24,760 nt of DNA. Origin: a virus. The translations under genes were made by a program, and so were the position numbers. Of the stretch, positions 1 through 5,942 are shown one piece after another; positions within the stretch are counted from its first letter, which is position 1; each line of letters opens with the position of its first letter. The DNA is taken from the IMG/VR virus record IMGVR_UViG_3300037102_000002, positions 1 through 24,760 of that record. One strand, given 5' to 3'. The notes under the pieces are model-generated. The model saw only the letters and a list, made by a program, of their open reading frames with translations, made no database searches and was not told the origin of the DNA.

Positions 1-1
1 G

Positions 2-13
2 TTAGGCTGCTAG
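2..13 (-). repeat. Copy 1 of a 12-bp direct repeat
   Basis: TTAGGCTGCTAG on the + strand (CTAGCAGCCTAA on the - strand) occurs identically at 2-13, 98-109 and 357-368. On the - strand, which is the coding strand here, it carries a TAG and lies at or just after gene ends. This copy would close a short leftward reading frame that has no recognisable start codon. Confidence 0.75.
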
Positions 14-97
14 AACGAATTGCCGTGGCTTAGGGGTTTGTAGGTTTTCGAGCGCCCTCGATGCGTAACCCATGCCCAGCCACCACCACGGCAAACT
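14..97. other. Gene-free spacer with nested inverted repeats
   Basis: I see no supportable gene here. The spacer between two repeat copies holds an outer 9-bp inverted repeat (TTGCCGTGG at 20-28, CCACGGCAA at 86-94) and an inner hairpin, TCGAG-CGCC-CTCGA, at 48-61. No T-tract follows the hairpin on either strand, so it is not a convincing terminator. A 23-codon leftward ORF (2-73) is possible, but has only a weak GGTGG upstream and no recognisable product. Confidence 0.4.
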
Positions 98-109
98 TTA
101 GGCTGCTAG
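98..109 (-). repeat. Copy 2 of the 12-bp direct repeat
   Basis: This copy is identical to those at 2-13 and 357-368. It abuts the TAA stop of the leftward gene ending at 110, so the - strand reads TAA followed directly by CTAGCAGCCTAA. Confidence 0.75.
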
Positions 110-331
110 TTACCACTCTCCGAACGTGCAAACTGGCCCACAACCGCCTGATAGATGCCGAGCCGATGCGAAGTGTGCTGCGACCTCACGGCAAGCCTGG
201 GCATCGCGTTGTGCGAAGCTGGGTGCCCACTTGATCGGCGCTGCACCTGCAATCAACTCCTGGCAACGCGGGCAGCTTGCATCCTTGCGCCCGAAGACCA
301 TCTTGCAATCCGTGCTGTGCTTGGTTGTCAT
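110..331 (-). CDS. Small Cys-containing phage protein, unknown function
   Basis: This leftward gene encodes 73 residues. A strong GAGGTG ribosome binding site lies 5-6 bases before the ATG. The N-terminal half has a compact motif, HSTDC followed by MVFGRKDASCPRCQEL, with three cysteines in a C...CxxC arrangement. Short proteins of this kind, with a histidine and cysteines near a FGRKD segment, recur in phage accessory regions without a known function; that statement is from memory of such proteins. A small metal-binding protein is a reasonable inference. It is probably the last confident gene of the operon driven from the promoter at 812-840. A repeat copy follows its stop directly. The overlapping rightward frames look like shadows and lack ribosome binding sites. 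Confidence 0.7.
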   Translation of the reverse strand: MTTKHSTDCKMVFGRKDASCPRCQELIAGAAPIKWAPSFAQRDAQACREVAAHFASARHLSGGCGPVCTFGEW

Positions 332-356
332 CTCTTCACCTCATGCAACAAAACCG

Positions 357-368
357 TTAGGCTGCTAG
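357..368 (-). repeat. Copy 3 of the 12-bp direct repeat
   Basis: This copy is identical to those at 2-13 and 98-109. Here the repeat supplies the TAG stop of the leftward gene at 365-565 and fills part of the gap before the ribosome binding site of the next gene (start at 331). Confidence 0.75.
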
Positions 369-565
369 CTCCAAAGTTTCATTGCTTCAACTGCCATACG
401 GACGGTCTGCGCGGCCCCATTTGTTAGGGGTTTCCATGCTGGCTGCCAGCCGCAGGACCCGCCGTTCATCCAAGCGATATAGGACGACGCATACCGGCGT
501 TCACACGCTGACGGCAGGGTGTTTGCATATCGGTATGCTTGAGCCAACTTTACGGGCTGAATCAC
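365..565 (-). CDS. Small phage protein, unknown function (GTG start)
   Basis: This leftward gene encodes 66 residues. I chose the GTG at 563-565 because AAGGGAGA lies 5-6 bases upstream on the - strand and no ATG is better placed. The product is compact and rich in tryptophan, tyrosine and alanine, with a core reading YRYANTLPSACERRYASSYI and then AWMNGGSCGWQP. This is not a low-complexity shadow composition. I recognise no catalytic motif. It lies 21 bases from the stop of the preceding leftward gene (587), so it is probably co-transcribed. Its stop codon lies inside a copy of the 12-bp repeat. Confidence 0.65.
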   Translation of the reverse strand: MIQPVKLAQAYRYANTLPSACERRYASSYIAWMNGGSCGWQPAWKPLTNGAAQTVRMAVEAMKLWS

Positions 566-586
566 GGCGGAATCTCCCTTACTACG

Positions 587-751
587 CTAGGCGCGTGCGT
601 CAAGCCAGGTTGAATAGGTTGTGCGCGTGTGGCGATTGTCGATGCGCTCGGCGCGGAGTTCAAGCGCGTTCGCCTCAGCGGTGCGCCCCTGAGACCGGAG
701 CGTGTTGGCGCGGGCATACATCTCATCGGCGGAAGACATCTCGCGCCGCAT
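587..751 (-). CDS. Small helical phage protein, start uncertain
   Basis: This leftward frame encodes 54 residues from the ATG at 749-751, or 50 from the ATG at 737-739. The product is helical and charged (MSSADEMYARANTL, then AEANALELRAERID) and ends WLDARA. Neither ATG has a clear ribosome binding site. The frame stays open and protein-like upstream (residues SNFGTFRNQ) to an amber codon at 779-781. Two codons before that lies an ATG (785-787) with an excellent AGAGGA site. Either the original gene began at 787 and acquired a nonsense codon at codon 3, or the upstream Met-Lys-stop is a separate element and translation restarts inside. It is the first gene of the leftward operon. Confidence 0.55.
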   Translation of the reverse strand: MRREMSSADEMYARANTLRSQGRTAEANALELRAERIDNRHTRTTYSTWLDARA

Positions 752-778
752 CTGATTGCGAAACGTACCGAAGTTGCT

Positions 779-800
779 CTATTTCATCTATGTGTCCTCT
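779..800 (-). other. Ribosome binding site with ATG-AAA-TAG mini-ORF
   Basis: On the - strand, AGAGGA (795-800) is followed after 7 bases by ATG-AAA-TAG (787 down to 779). This lies about 20 bases downstream of the predicted transcription start. It is the best initiation signal in the operon, yet it encodes only Met-Lys before an amber stop that is in frame with the small gene ending at 587. It is either a nonsense mutation or a deliberate minigene or leader peptide, comparable in form to lambda bar minigenes. Confidence 0.5.
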
Positions 801-811
801 GCAACAAAACC

Positions 812-840
812 AGATTAGTTGCAACCTTGCGCAATGTCAA
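812..840 (-). promoter_or_regulatory. Leftward sigma70-type promoter
   Basis: The - strand reads TTGACA (835-840), a 17-base spacer, then TAATCT (812-817). The -35 is perfect, the spacing ideal and the -10 near-consensus. The expected start is near 804-806, giving a leader of about 17 bases up to the ATG at 787. It would drive the leftward small-gene operon (751 to 110). Confidence 0.7.
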
Positions 841-848
841 GCTATATT
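819..848 (+). promoter_or_regulatory. Candidate rightward promoter, divergent
   Basis: The + strand has TTGCAA (819-824), an 18-base spacer and TATATT (843-848), in an AT-rich stretch (841-890) that also offers TATGAT (848-853). It overlaps the leftward promoter and would supply the ParB-like gene at 945. Several alternative -10 matches exist, so the exact start is unclear. Confidence 0.4.
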
Positions 849-944
849 ATGATATATACAAGTAGTATACAGTTACCAAAGAGTAAACAGTGCGCTATGC
901 CGTTGATACTGTGTCCAGACCTGGACTACTATGGGGGGATGGAC

Positions 945-1451
945 ATGAAGCATATCGGCGACCTCACGCCAGACCCACGGAATGCCCGGAAGCATGGCGA
1001 GCGCAACATTGGGCAGATAGAGCGCAGCCTGGAGGCTTACGGCGCGGCGCGGTCTATCGTGGTGGATGAGACGGGGCGCATCCTTGCCGGGAACGGGCTG
1101 GTCGAGGCCGCTGCGAACGTGGGGATCGAGGCTGTCAGAACGGTGGAGTCGAACGGGAACGAAATCATCGCGGTTGTGCGCCGTGGATTGACGGAAGAAC
1201 AGAAACTGGGCCTAGCCATAGCAGACAACAGAACAGCGGAACTTGCTGATTGGAATGCGGATGTACTGAAAGAGTTGGGCGATGAAATCGACCTCACGAA
1301 GTTCTGGTCGGCGGATGAGCTTGTGGGGCTATTGAGTTTGCAGCCTGAAGAATCCAGCGCAAAAGAGATTGATTCAGATTCATTCATCATGCAATGCAAG
1401 TGTCCGAAGTGCGGCTTCGAGTTCGACCCTCCAAAGCGTGAGATTCTATGA
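945..1451 (+). CDS. ParB-like nuclease-domain protein with a C-terminal cysteine motif
   Basis: The protein has 168 residues. The N-terminus (residues 1-110) has the ParB/Spo0J-like layout: IGDLTPDPRNARKH, then QIERSLEAYGAARSIVVDE, then GRILAGNGLVEAA. This matches the ParB-nuclease fold of phage proteins often encoded next to DNA methyltransferases and terminases. A LTEEQKLGLAIADNRTAEL helix follows. The C-terminus ends in CKCPKCGFEFD (Cys151, Cys153, Cys156), a half zinc ribbon. I chose the ATG at 945 because the purine-rich GGGGGATGG lies just upstream; an in-frame ATG at 939 is too close to that G-run. Longer versions starting at 819 run through the promoter region and are unlikely. The role is DNA binding, possibly in methylation or packaging; the exact function is unknown. 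The stop overlaps the next ATG (ATGA). Confidence 0.85.
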   Translation: MKHIGDLTPDPRNARKHGERNIGQIERSLEAYGAARSIVVDETGRILAGNGLVEAAANVGIEAVRTVESNGNEIIAVVRRGLTEEQKLGLAIADNRTAELADWNADVLKELGDEIDLTKFWSADELVGLLSLQPEESSAKEIDSDSFIMQCKCPKCGFEFDPPKREIL

Positions 1452-1510
1452 ATCCGTGCGCTTGGCATCTTGCAGATATTGAGAGCGTTCCGAGCAACCT
1501 CAGAGGCTGA
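1448..1510 (+). pseudogene. Probable N-terminal relic of a DNA methyltransferase
   Basis: This 20-codon frame starts at an ATG that overlaps the ParB-like stop (ATGA) and reads MNPCAWHLADIESVPSN before LRG and a stop. Phage cytosine methyltransferases commonly begin with a segment of the form NPCxWxLxDLxxVxxN, followed directly by a KVFSCFSCGGGS-type cofactor motif. That next motif is absent. Together with its position directly behind a ParB-like gene, where such methylases are often found, this suggests the enzyme was deleted and only its start remains. The relic identity comes from memory of the family and is not a database result. It could instead be a genuine small peptide. Confidence 0.45.
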
Positions 1511-1528
1511 AGGTATAGAATCGTACGC

Positions 1529-1927
1529 ATGGCAGACGAAGCCCAATCCGAGACGGCTGAAGTTCCTGAGAGCACGAATGGGAACAAGACTCGGACGCTG
1601 CCAGAGGAAGCCAAGCCGTTCATGTGGAAACCGGGGGAGAGCGGGAACCCCGGAGGCCGTCCAAAGAAAAAGCCGCTAACTGATGCATACGCAGCACTTC
1701 TAGCCAAACCCATACCGAATGACAAGGAAGGCCGCACATTCGCCGAGGCTATCGCCCAGGCCATGATAAAAGAGGCCGTCAAAGGTAAGGTCAATGCAGC
1801 GAGCGAGATTGCCGACCGCATCGAGGGTAAGTCATTGCAGCGCGTGGCTGTATCGGATGGCGACCCGCTAACTGAGTTGCTGGCGGAGTTCCGCAAAGAG
1901 CATGAGGCGTTGCCGGACGCAGAGTAA
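1529..1927 (+). CDS. DUF5681-like protein, probable small-terminase equivalent
   Basis: The protein has 132 residues. Its hallmark is FMWKPGESGNPGGRPKKKPL (about residues 31-50), the DUF5681 signature (FKPGQSGNPGGRP) found in phage proteins encoded just upstream of large terminases. The remainder is helical and charged, with FAEAIAQAMIKEAVKGKVNA and ASEIADRIEGKSLQRVAVSD, a pattern shared with DNA-binding small packaging subunits. Its position two genes ahead of the large terminase fits that role, but a recognised small-terminase fold is not evident from sequence alone. There is no Shine-Dalgarno before the ATG. Instead TAGAAT (1516-1521) lies 7 bases upstream, which may be a promoter -10 for a leaderless or very short-leader transcript. 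Confidence 0.75.
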   Translation: MADEAQSETAEVPESTNGNKTRTLPEEAKPFMWKPGESGNPGGRPKKKPLTDAYAALLAKPIPNDKEGRTFAEAIAQAMIKEAVKGKVNAASEIADRIEGKSLQRVAVSDGDPLTELLAEFRKEHEALPDAE

Positions 1928-1935
1928 CTGGTACA

Positions 1936-2202
1936 ATGTACCGTATGGTTAGGCACGATGTACCAATCTGCGAGTGTGACGATTGTGGGCACCGATGGAT
2001 TGCAGAGGGCGGCTTACCCAAGCGTTGCCCATCGCGGAAGTGCCGATCAGTGAAATGGAATAGCGGGGTAGCTCAGTTGGCAGAGCGCATCCCTTATAAG
2101 GGTGAGGCCGCTGGTTCGATCCCAGCACCCGCTACCAAACCTGCGTACTATGTCCCTGCAAGATTTCGCCAGAGCAAGGGTAAGCCGGGTGAGCGGACAT
2201 GA
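1936..2202 (+). CDS. Small zinc-ribbon protein; ORF runs through a tRNA gene
   Basis: The first 42 residues look like a genuine zinc ribbon: VPICECDDCGHRWIAEG then KRCPSRKCRSVKWN, with cysteine pairs at about 14/17 and 31/36. The same frame has no stop where such a protein would normally end. It reads through the whole tRNA-Ile gene (2062-2137; the GVAQLAERIPYKG part is translated tRNA) and stops at TGA 2200-2202, overlapping the large-terminase start as ATGA. The full length is 88 residues. Either the zinc-ribbon gene lost its stop when a tRNA integrated, or the tail is tolerated and keeps translational coupling to the terminase. The ribosome binding site is poor. The ATG sits at the centre of a perfect GGTACA-A-TGTACC palindrome, and an in-frame ATG at 1945 is an alternative start. 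Confidence 0.55.
   Translation: MYRMVRHDVPICECDDCGHRWIAEGGLPKRCPSRKCRSVKWNSGVAQLAERIPYKGEAAGSIPAPATKPAYYVPARFRQSKGKPGERT
2062..2137 (+). tRNA. tRNA-Ile (anticodon UAU) with encoded CCA
   Basis: The 76-base cloverleaf is complete. Acceptor: AGCGGGG with ACCCGCU (six pairs, G-A mismatch at the seventh). D-arm: GCUC/GAGC. Anticodon arm: CAUCC-CUUAUAA-GGGUG. Variable loop: AGGCC. T-arm: GCUGG-UUCGAUC-CCAGC. It ends with discriminator A and an encoded CCA (2135-2137). The anticodon is UAU at 2095-2097, reading AUA. Most bacteria read AUA with a lysidine-modified CAU anticodon, so a dedicated UAU tRNA is a phage-style supplement for a rare codon. It lies entirely inside the zinc-ribbon ORF and just upstream of the large terminase. 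Confidence 0.93.
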
Positions 2203-3428
2203 TCCTAAATTATAGCCCGCGTCTCAAACGCTTCGCCTATCGTCCGATGGAGCAAGACCGTCGCATCAACATCCTCGAGGGGTCAGTCCGTTCGGGGAAG
2301 ACGTGGGCACTGCACCCAAAGATACTGCAAGCCTGCCGGTACAACGTGAGCGGTTGGCGTGTTCTTACCGGCGTCACGAAGCAGACCATCTTCAACAACG
2401 TCCTAAACGACCTCTTCAACCTAATAGGCCCATCGAACTACAACTACAACCATCAATCGGGGATGCTGCGTCTGTTCGATTCGTCGTGGCTCGTGATGGG
2501 CGCGAAGGATGAGGGCAGCGAGAAATATGTGCGCGGATTGACCGTGGGCGTGGCTGTGGGGGACGAGGTTACGCTTATGCCGCAAGAGTTCTTCCAGATG
2601 CTCCTCACCCGCATGTCGCCCGATGGTGCGCGGTTCTACGGCACAACGAATGCTGGCGTTCCGATGCACTGGCTCAAGACTGAGTACCTGGACAATCAGG
2701 CACTGCGCACGGCTGGGCTGCTGTGGTCTGCGCACTATACGATGGAGGACAACCCAAACCTGAGCCAAGAGTATATCGAAGCGCAGAAGCAGCTCTACAC
2801 CGGCGTTTTCTATCAGCGGTACATTCTGGGATTGTGGGTGGTTGCTGAGTCTTCCATCTACCGCGACGTGCTGGGGCCGCAGTGCAAGTACGACGATACC
2901 AGCCGACCGGAGGGGCTTGAGAACCAGCGGGTGCAAAGGTACATCTTCGTTGACTACGGAACGATCAACCCGTGCGTATTTCTGGAGGCGTTCGACGATA
3001 GCAAGACGGTTTGGCAGGACCGGGAATACTATTGGGATTCAGCGAAGGAGATGCGCCAAAAGACGGACGCGGAGTATGCGGACGACTTCGATGCGTTCGT
3101 GGGGTCAGAGAAGCGCGGCCTGATCGTTATTGTTGACCCGTCAGCGGCCTCATTCAAGCTCGAACTGGTACGGCGGGGGTATCAGGTCAAGAACGGCGAG
3201 AATGAGGTGCTAGAGGGCATCCGGCGCGTCTCGGCTGCGCTCAACATCGGTCTGTACCGCATCCATGCCAAGAACTGCCCCATGACAATCAAAGAGCTTG
3301 AGCAATACGCATGGGATAAAAAGGCGGCGAAGCGTGGGGAAGAGCAACCAATCAAAGACCATGACCACACCCCAGATGCGCTCCGCATGGGGGTTATGAA
3401 GGTGATTCCGAAGTACCGGCTGGGCTGA
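2199..3428 (+). CDS. Terminase large subunit (PBSX/Terminase_3-like)
   Basis: The protein has 409 residues, a normal length for the family. It is the ATP-driven motor and nuclease that packages phage DNA through the portal. The N-terminal ATPase domain shows Walker A GSVRSGKT (28-35) and a Walker B-like VGVAVGDEV ending in Asp122-Glu123. The C-terminal RNase H-like nuclease domain shows acidic positions at Asp252 (FVDYGTINPCVF), Asp313 (VIVDPSAAS) and Asp393 (HTPDALRMG, the usual HxPDALRY ending). The ATG overlaps the stop of the zinc-ribbon ORF (ATGA), and a GGTGAG stretch precedes it. The portal gene follows closely. The function is very secure. Confidence 0.97.
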   Translation: MILNYSPRLKRFAYRPMEQDRRINILEGSVRSGKTWALHPKILQACRYNVSGWRVLTGVTKQTIFNNVLNDLFNLIGPSNYNYNHQSGMLRLFDSSWLVMGAKDEGSEKYVRGLTVGVAVGDEVTLMPQEFFQMLLTRMSPDGARFYGTTNAGVPMHWLKTEYLDNQALRTAGLLWSAHYTMEDNPNLSQEYIEAQKQLYTGVFYQRYILGLWVVAESSIYRDVLGPQCKYDDTSRPEGLENQRVQRYIFVDYGTINPCVFLEAFDDSKTVWQDREYYWDSAKEMRQKTDAEYADDFDAFVGSEKRGLIVIVDPSAASFKLELVRRGYQVKNGENEVLEGIRRVSAALNIGLYRIHAKNCPMTIKELEQYAWDKKAAKRGEEQPIKDHDHTPDALRMGVMKVIPKYRLG

Positions 3429-3453
3429 ATGCTTGCGTGTTATATTCGTAAAC

Positions 3454-5016
3454 ATGGCGAATGCGAGCAATGGCGGGGTAGCTAGGGCGAAATCGTTGAG
3501 CAAGCAGGCGCGATCTGCAATCGCAAGCAAGGCAGCATCGGCGCGGTGGGCAAAGAATGACGCGGCTGCGGTGAAGGATATGTATGCGAACCAAGCGGCG
3601 AACATCGGATTCGGCACGTCATCCGCCGTCAACGCTGGTCGGCACATCCCGTTCCGACTCTCGCTCGATTACCAGAAGCTCGTGTTTATGTATCGCGGAA
3701 GTTGGGTCATCCGCGCCGTGGTGGACACGAAGCCGCAAGATCAAAATAAGGCGTTCCCCACTCTTCTGACGCAGGTCACGCCAGAGGATATATCAGATTT
3801 CAATAGGGTTATTGCTGAGACTTGCACATTGCAGAAGTTCATCGAAGGGCGCAAGTGGGGGCGTCTATTCGGTGGTGCGCTGGGCGTCATCATCATCGAC
3901 GGCGACAATGATCTATCGAAGCCACTCATCCTCGAAAACGTGCAGCCGGACAGCTATAAGGGCATGATCGTGGTTGATAGATGGAGTGGCATGTCGCCCT
4001 CGTCTGACCTCATCACCGACCGCAATAGACCGTCAGAGTACGGACTTCCTGTTTCCTATCAGATTTACACGGAAGCATCCGAATCGCTGAAAGTGCATCA
4101 TTCCCGATGCTTGCGATTCGTTGGGCGTGACCTACCTTTGTTCGAGCGCCAGATCGAGCAATACTGGGGGATGAGTGAAATCGAGTGCATCCTCGATGAA
4201 CTGCAACGCTACGACTTCGGCATGGCCGGGGTTGCCGATCTCATATCCCGCGCGAACGTCATGGTGTTCCAGAACGATATGCTGAATCAGATGCTATCGG
4301 GATTGAACCTGACGCAGCAGCAGATGGCCGATTACGCAGCGCGGATGCAGGCAGTGTCGGAGACGATCTCGACCAACGGACTGCTTGCGCTCGGCGAGAA
4401 TGAACAACTTTTCACACACCAGTACGCATTTGGTGGGCTGTCCGATGTGATGAAGATGCAGATGACGGCCCTGTGCGGCGCGGCGGGGTATCCATTCTCT
4501 CGACTATTCGGCGATACGCAGACCGGGCTTGGGCAGTCGAACGAAGGCGACCTGCAAAACTACTACGACACATGCGACCAGGAGAGACGACAGAAGGATC
4601 GCCCGCTATTCGACAAACTCATCCCGATCATCTGCATGTCAACATGGGGTGAGGTTCCCGACGATCTGGACTATGCGTTTGCCCCGATTCGCACGATGAA
4701 CTCGAAAGAGAAGGCAGACTTGGCGCAGGTGCAAAGCGAGTCCATCACCGGCTACTACAACGCTGGGCTGCTTGGCCGTAAGACGAGTCTCCGCGAAATC
4801 AAGACGACCTCGCAAGAGACGGGGCTGGGTACGAATGTCACAGATGAGATGATCGAGTCGGCGGACGATGAGGTTCAAGTGCCGCTAGAGATTGAGCAGG
4901 AAGAGGCCCGCGCCGGGACTGAGGAGTTTGGGGAAGGAAAGAACGGCGTAGAGGTTGAGAAGAAGATGCCGGACAAAGGTGGCACGAAGGATTCATGGTG
5001 GAAGCGAGGCAAGTAG
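3454..5016 (+). CDS. Phage portal protein (DUF1073 family)
   Basis: The protein has 520 residues. It forms the dodecameric ring at one capsid vertex that terminase docks to. Features include HIPFRLSLDYQKLVFMYRGS near the start of the core, then SWVIRAVVDTKPQD, a GRLFGGALGVIIIDGD strand, and the Q-rich region QQQMADYAARMQ typical of the clip or stem. It ends in an acidic, lysine-rich tail closing with SWWKRGK. The first 40 residues are basic and contain a SKAASARWAK motif, seen elsewhere in small DNA-associated proteins. I prefer the ATG at 3454; a TTG at 3433 would add seven residues. No Shine-Dalgarno is visible, but TATATT sits 7 bases before the ATG. The minor head gene starts directly after its stop. 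Confidence 0.9.
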   Translation: MANASNGGVARAKSLSKQARSAIASKAASARWAKNDAAAVKDMYANQAANIGFGTSSAVNAGRHIPFRLSLDYQKLVFMYRGSWVIRAVVDTKPQDQNKAFPTLLTQVTPEDISDFNRVIAETCTLQKFIEGRKWGRLFGGALGVIIIDGDNDLSKPLILENVQPDSYKGMIVVDRWSGMSPSSDLITDRNRPSEYGLPVSYQIYTEASESLKVHHSRCLRFVGRDLPLFERQIEQYWGMSEIECILDELQRYDFGMAGVADLISRANVMVFQNDMLNQMLSGLNLTQQQMADYAARMQAVSETISTNGLLALGENEQLFTHQYAFGGLSDVMKMQMTALCGAAGYPFSRLFGDTQTGLGQSNEGDLQNYYDTCDQERRQKDRPLFDKLIPIICMSTWGEVPDDLDYAFAPIRTMNSKEKADLAQVQSESITGYYNAGLLGRKTSLREIKTTSQETGLGTNVTDEMIESADDEVQVPLEIEQEEARAGTEEFGEGKNGVEVEKKMPDKGGTKDSWWKRGK

Positions 5017-5841
5017 ATGCCTGACTTCCATCGTCCCCGCCGCATCGAAGACCAATACCGCTATGCCCTCGACAACCTCATGCGGTCATGGCTGCATCTC
5101 CCGCGAACGCCTGATCTCGATTCCATCCTTGCTTATCTCAACAATGGGGGCGGTGTAGCGGTCACAGAGGCCGCACAGCGCGTCGCAAGGGGCATGGTGA
5201 CGGCATTGGCCGTTCAGAACGCGCAAAGCTGGCGTGAGGCCGCTGGGAAGTCAACGCAGGGCAAACGCATCTTCGACCTGCTACGCACGGAGATGGATGG
5301 GCCGGTGGGGATTGTTATGCGCGGGATGGTGGCGCGTCACGCCTTGCTCATCCGCACTATGCCCCAGAACATCGCTCAGGACATTGCTTCCCAGATTGCA
5401 ACGCGCCAGATGCGGGGTGAGCGGGCGGAGACGATAGCGGCGAGCATCTATGAGCGCATCCCTGAGATCACGGCAAGCAGGATAGCGATGCTGGCGCGGA
5501 CAGAGGTGGGCAGCACTGCGACGGCTATATCGCGGGCGCGGTCTGAGAATCTAGGGTTGCCCTGCTATGAGTGGCTATCGTCTGAGGATGTGCGCGTTCG
5601 ACCTTCACATCGCAAGATGGATCATGTTCTTGTGCTGTGGAGCGATCCGCCCGCGCCGGAGATGCTGGCACACGTCAAGTCTCGGCTGGGGCATTATCAC
5701 GCTGGGCAAGCCCCTGGATGCAGGTGCGACGCCAATGTTATCGTTGACCTCGATCAGGTTGATTGGCCGCACAAGGTGTACTCACGCGGCTCGATCACAC
5801 GCATGGGACGCGCACGGTTTCTGAAGCTAATCCATCCATGA
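5017..5841 (+). CDS. Minor head protein (SPP1 gp7 / Mu F-like)
   Basis: The protein has 274 residues. The C-terminal half contains the Mu F/SPP1 gp7 signature: ITASRIAMLARTEVGSTAT, then YEWLSSEDVRVRPSHRKMD, and the closing GHYHAGQAPGCRCDANVIVD with conserved His and Cys residues. Such proteins sit inside the prohead near the portal and are needed for head morphogenesis or DNA delivery. The gene starts directly after the portal stop with no spacer, the standard arrangement for this pair. An in-line terminator follows about 30 bases after its stop. The N-terminal part is helical and less conserved in appearance. Confidence 0.9.
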   Translation: MPDFHRPRRIEDQYRYALDNLMRSWLHLPRTPDLDSILAYLNNGGGVAVTEAAQRVARGMVTALAVQNAQSWREAAGKSTQGKRIFDLLRTEMDGPVGIVMRGMVARHALLIRTMPQNIAQDIASQIATRQMRGERAETIAASIYERIPEITASRIAMLARTEVGSTATAISRARSENLGLPCYEWLSSEDVRVRPSHRKMDHVLVLWSDPPAPEMLAHVKSRLGHYHAGQAPGCRCDANVIVDLDQVDWPHKVYSRGSITRMGRARFLKLIHP

Positions 5842-5873
5842 AAGGAGTGCGGGCATAGACCCAGAGCAAGGAT

Positions 5874-5901
5874 ACGGCCTCTTCGGGGGCCGTTTTCTTT
5901 T
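5874..5901 (+). terminator. Rho-independent terminator with UUCG tetraloop
   Basis: ACGGCCTC (5874-5881), loop TTCG (5882-5885) and GGGGCCGT (5886-5893) form an 8-bp stem with one G-U pair. TTTTCTTTT follows, to 5901. It would close the terminase-portal-minor head transcript before a new promoter begins. Confidence 0.9.
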
Positions 5902-5905
5902 GCGC

Positions 5906-5934
5906 TTGACAGAGAGTACGGGATGGGGTACGGT
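5906..5934 (+). promoter_or_regulatory. Sigma70-type promoter of the accessory islet
   Basis: TTGACA (5906-5911), a 17-base spacer and TACGGT (5929-5934) follow the terminator directly. The predicted start is near 5941-5943, exactly where the structured leader begins. It would express the islet at 6027-6996 and could read on into the protease and scaffold genes. Confidence 0.7.
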
Positions 5935-5942
5935 AACTGCAT

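Noticed and set aside
48-61. TCGAG-CGCC-CTCGA hairpin as a terminator
   Set aside because: The stem is only 5 bp and no T-tract follows it on either strand.
779-787. Amber codon recoding (TAG as sense)
   Set aside because: TAG is used as an ordinary stop elsewhere (portal 5014-5016, leftward genes at 365 and 587), and the tRNA in this window reads AUA, not TAG. A global recoding is therefore not supported.
126-852. Rightward ORFs of 80, 90, 156 and 78 residues in the left region
   Set aside because: They have no ribosome binding sites, Arg/Cys-rich shadow composition and lie opposite small leftward genes with good initiation signals and a strong leftward promoter.
1037-1992. Leftward ORFs of 169 and 201 residues opposite the ParB-like and DUF5681 genes
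   Set aside because: They are Ser/Ala-rich shadow products without ribosome binding sites. The + strand frames have recognisable motifs.
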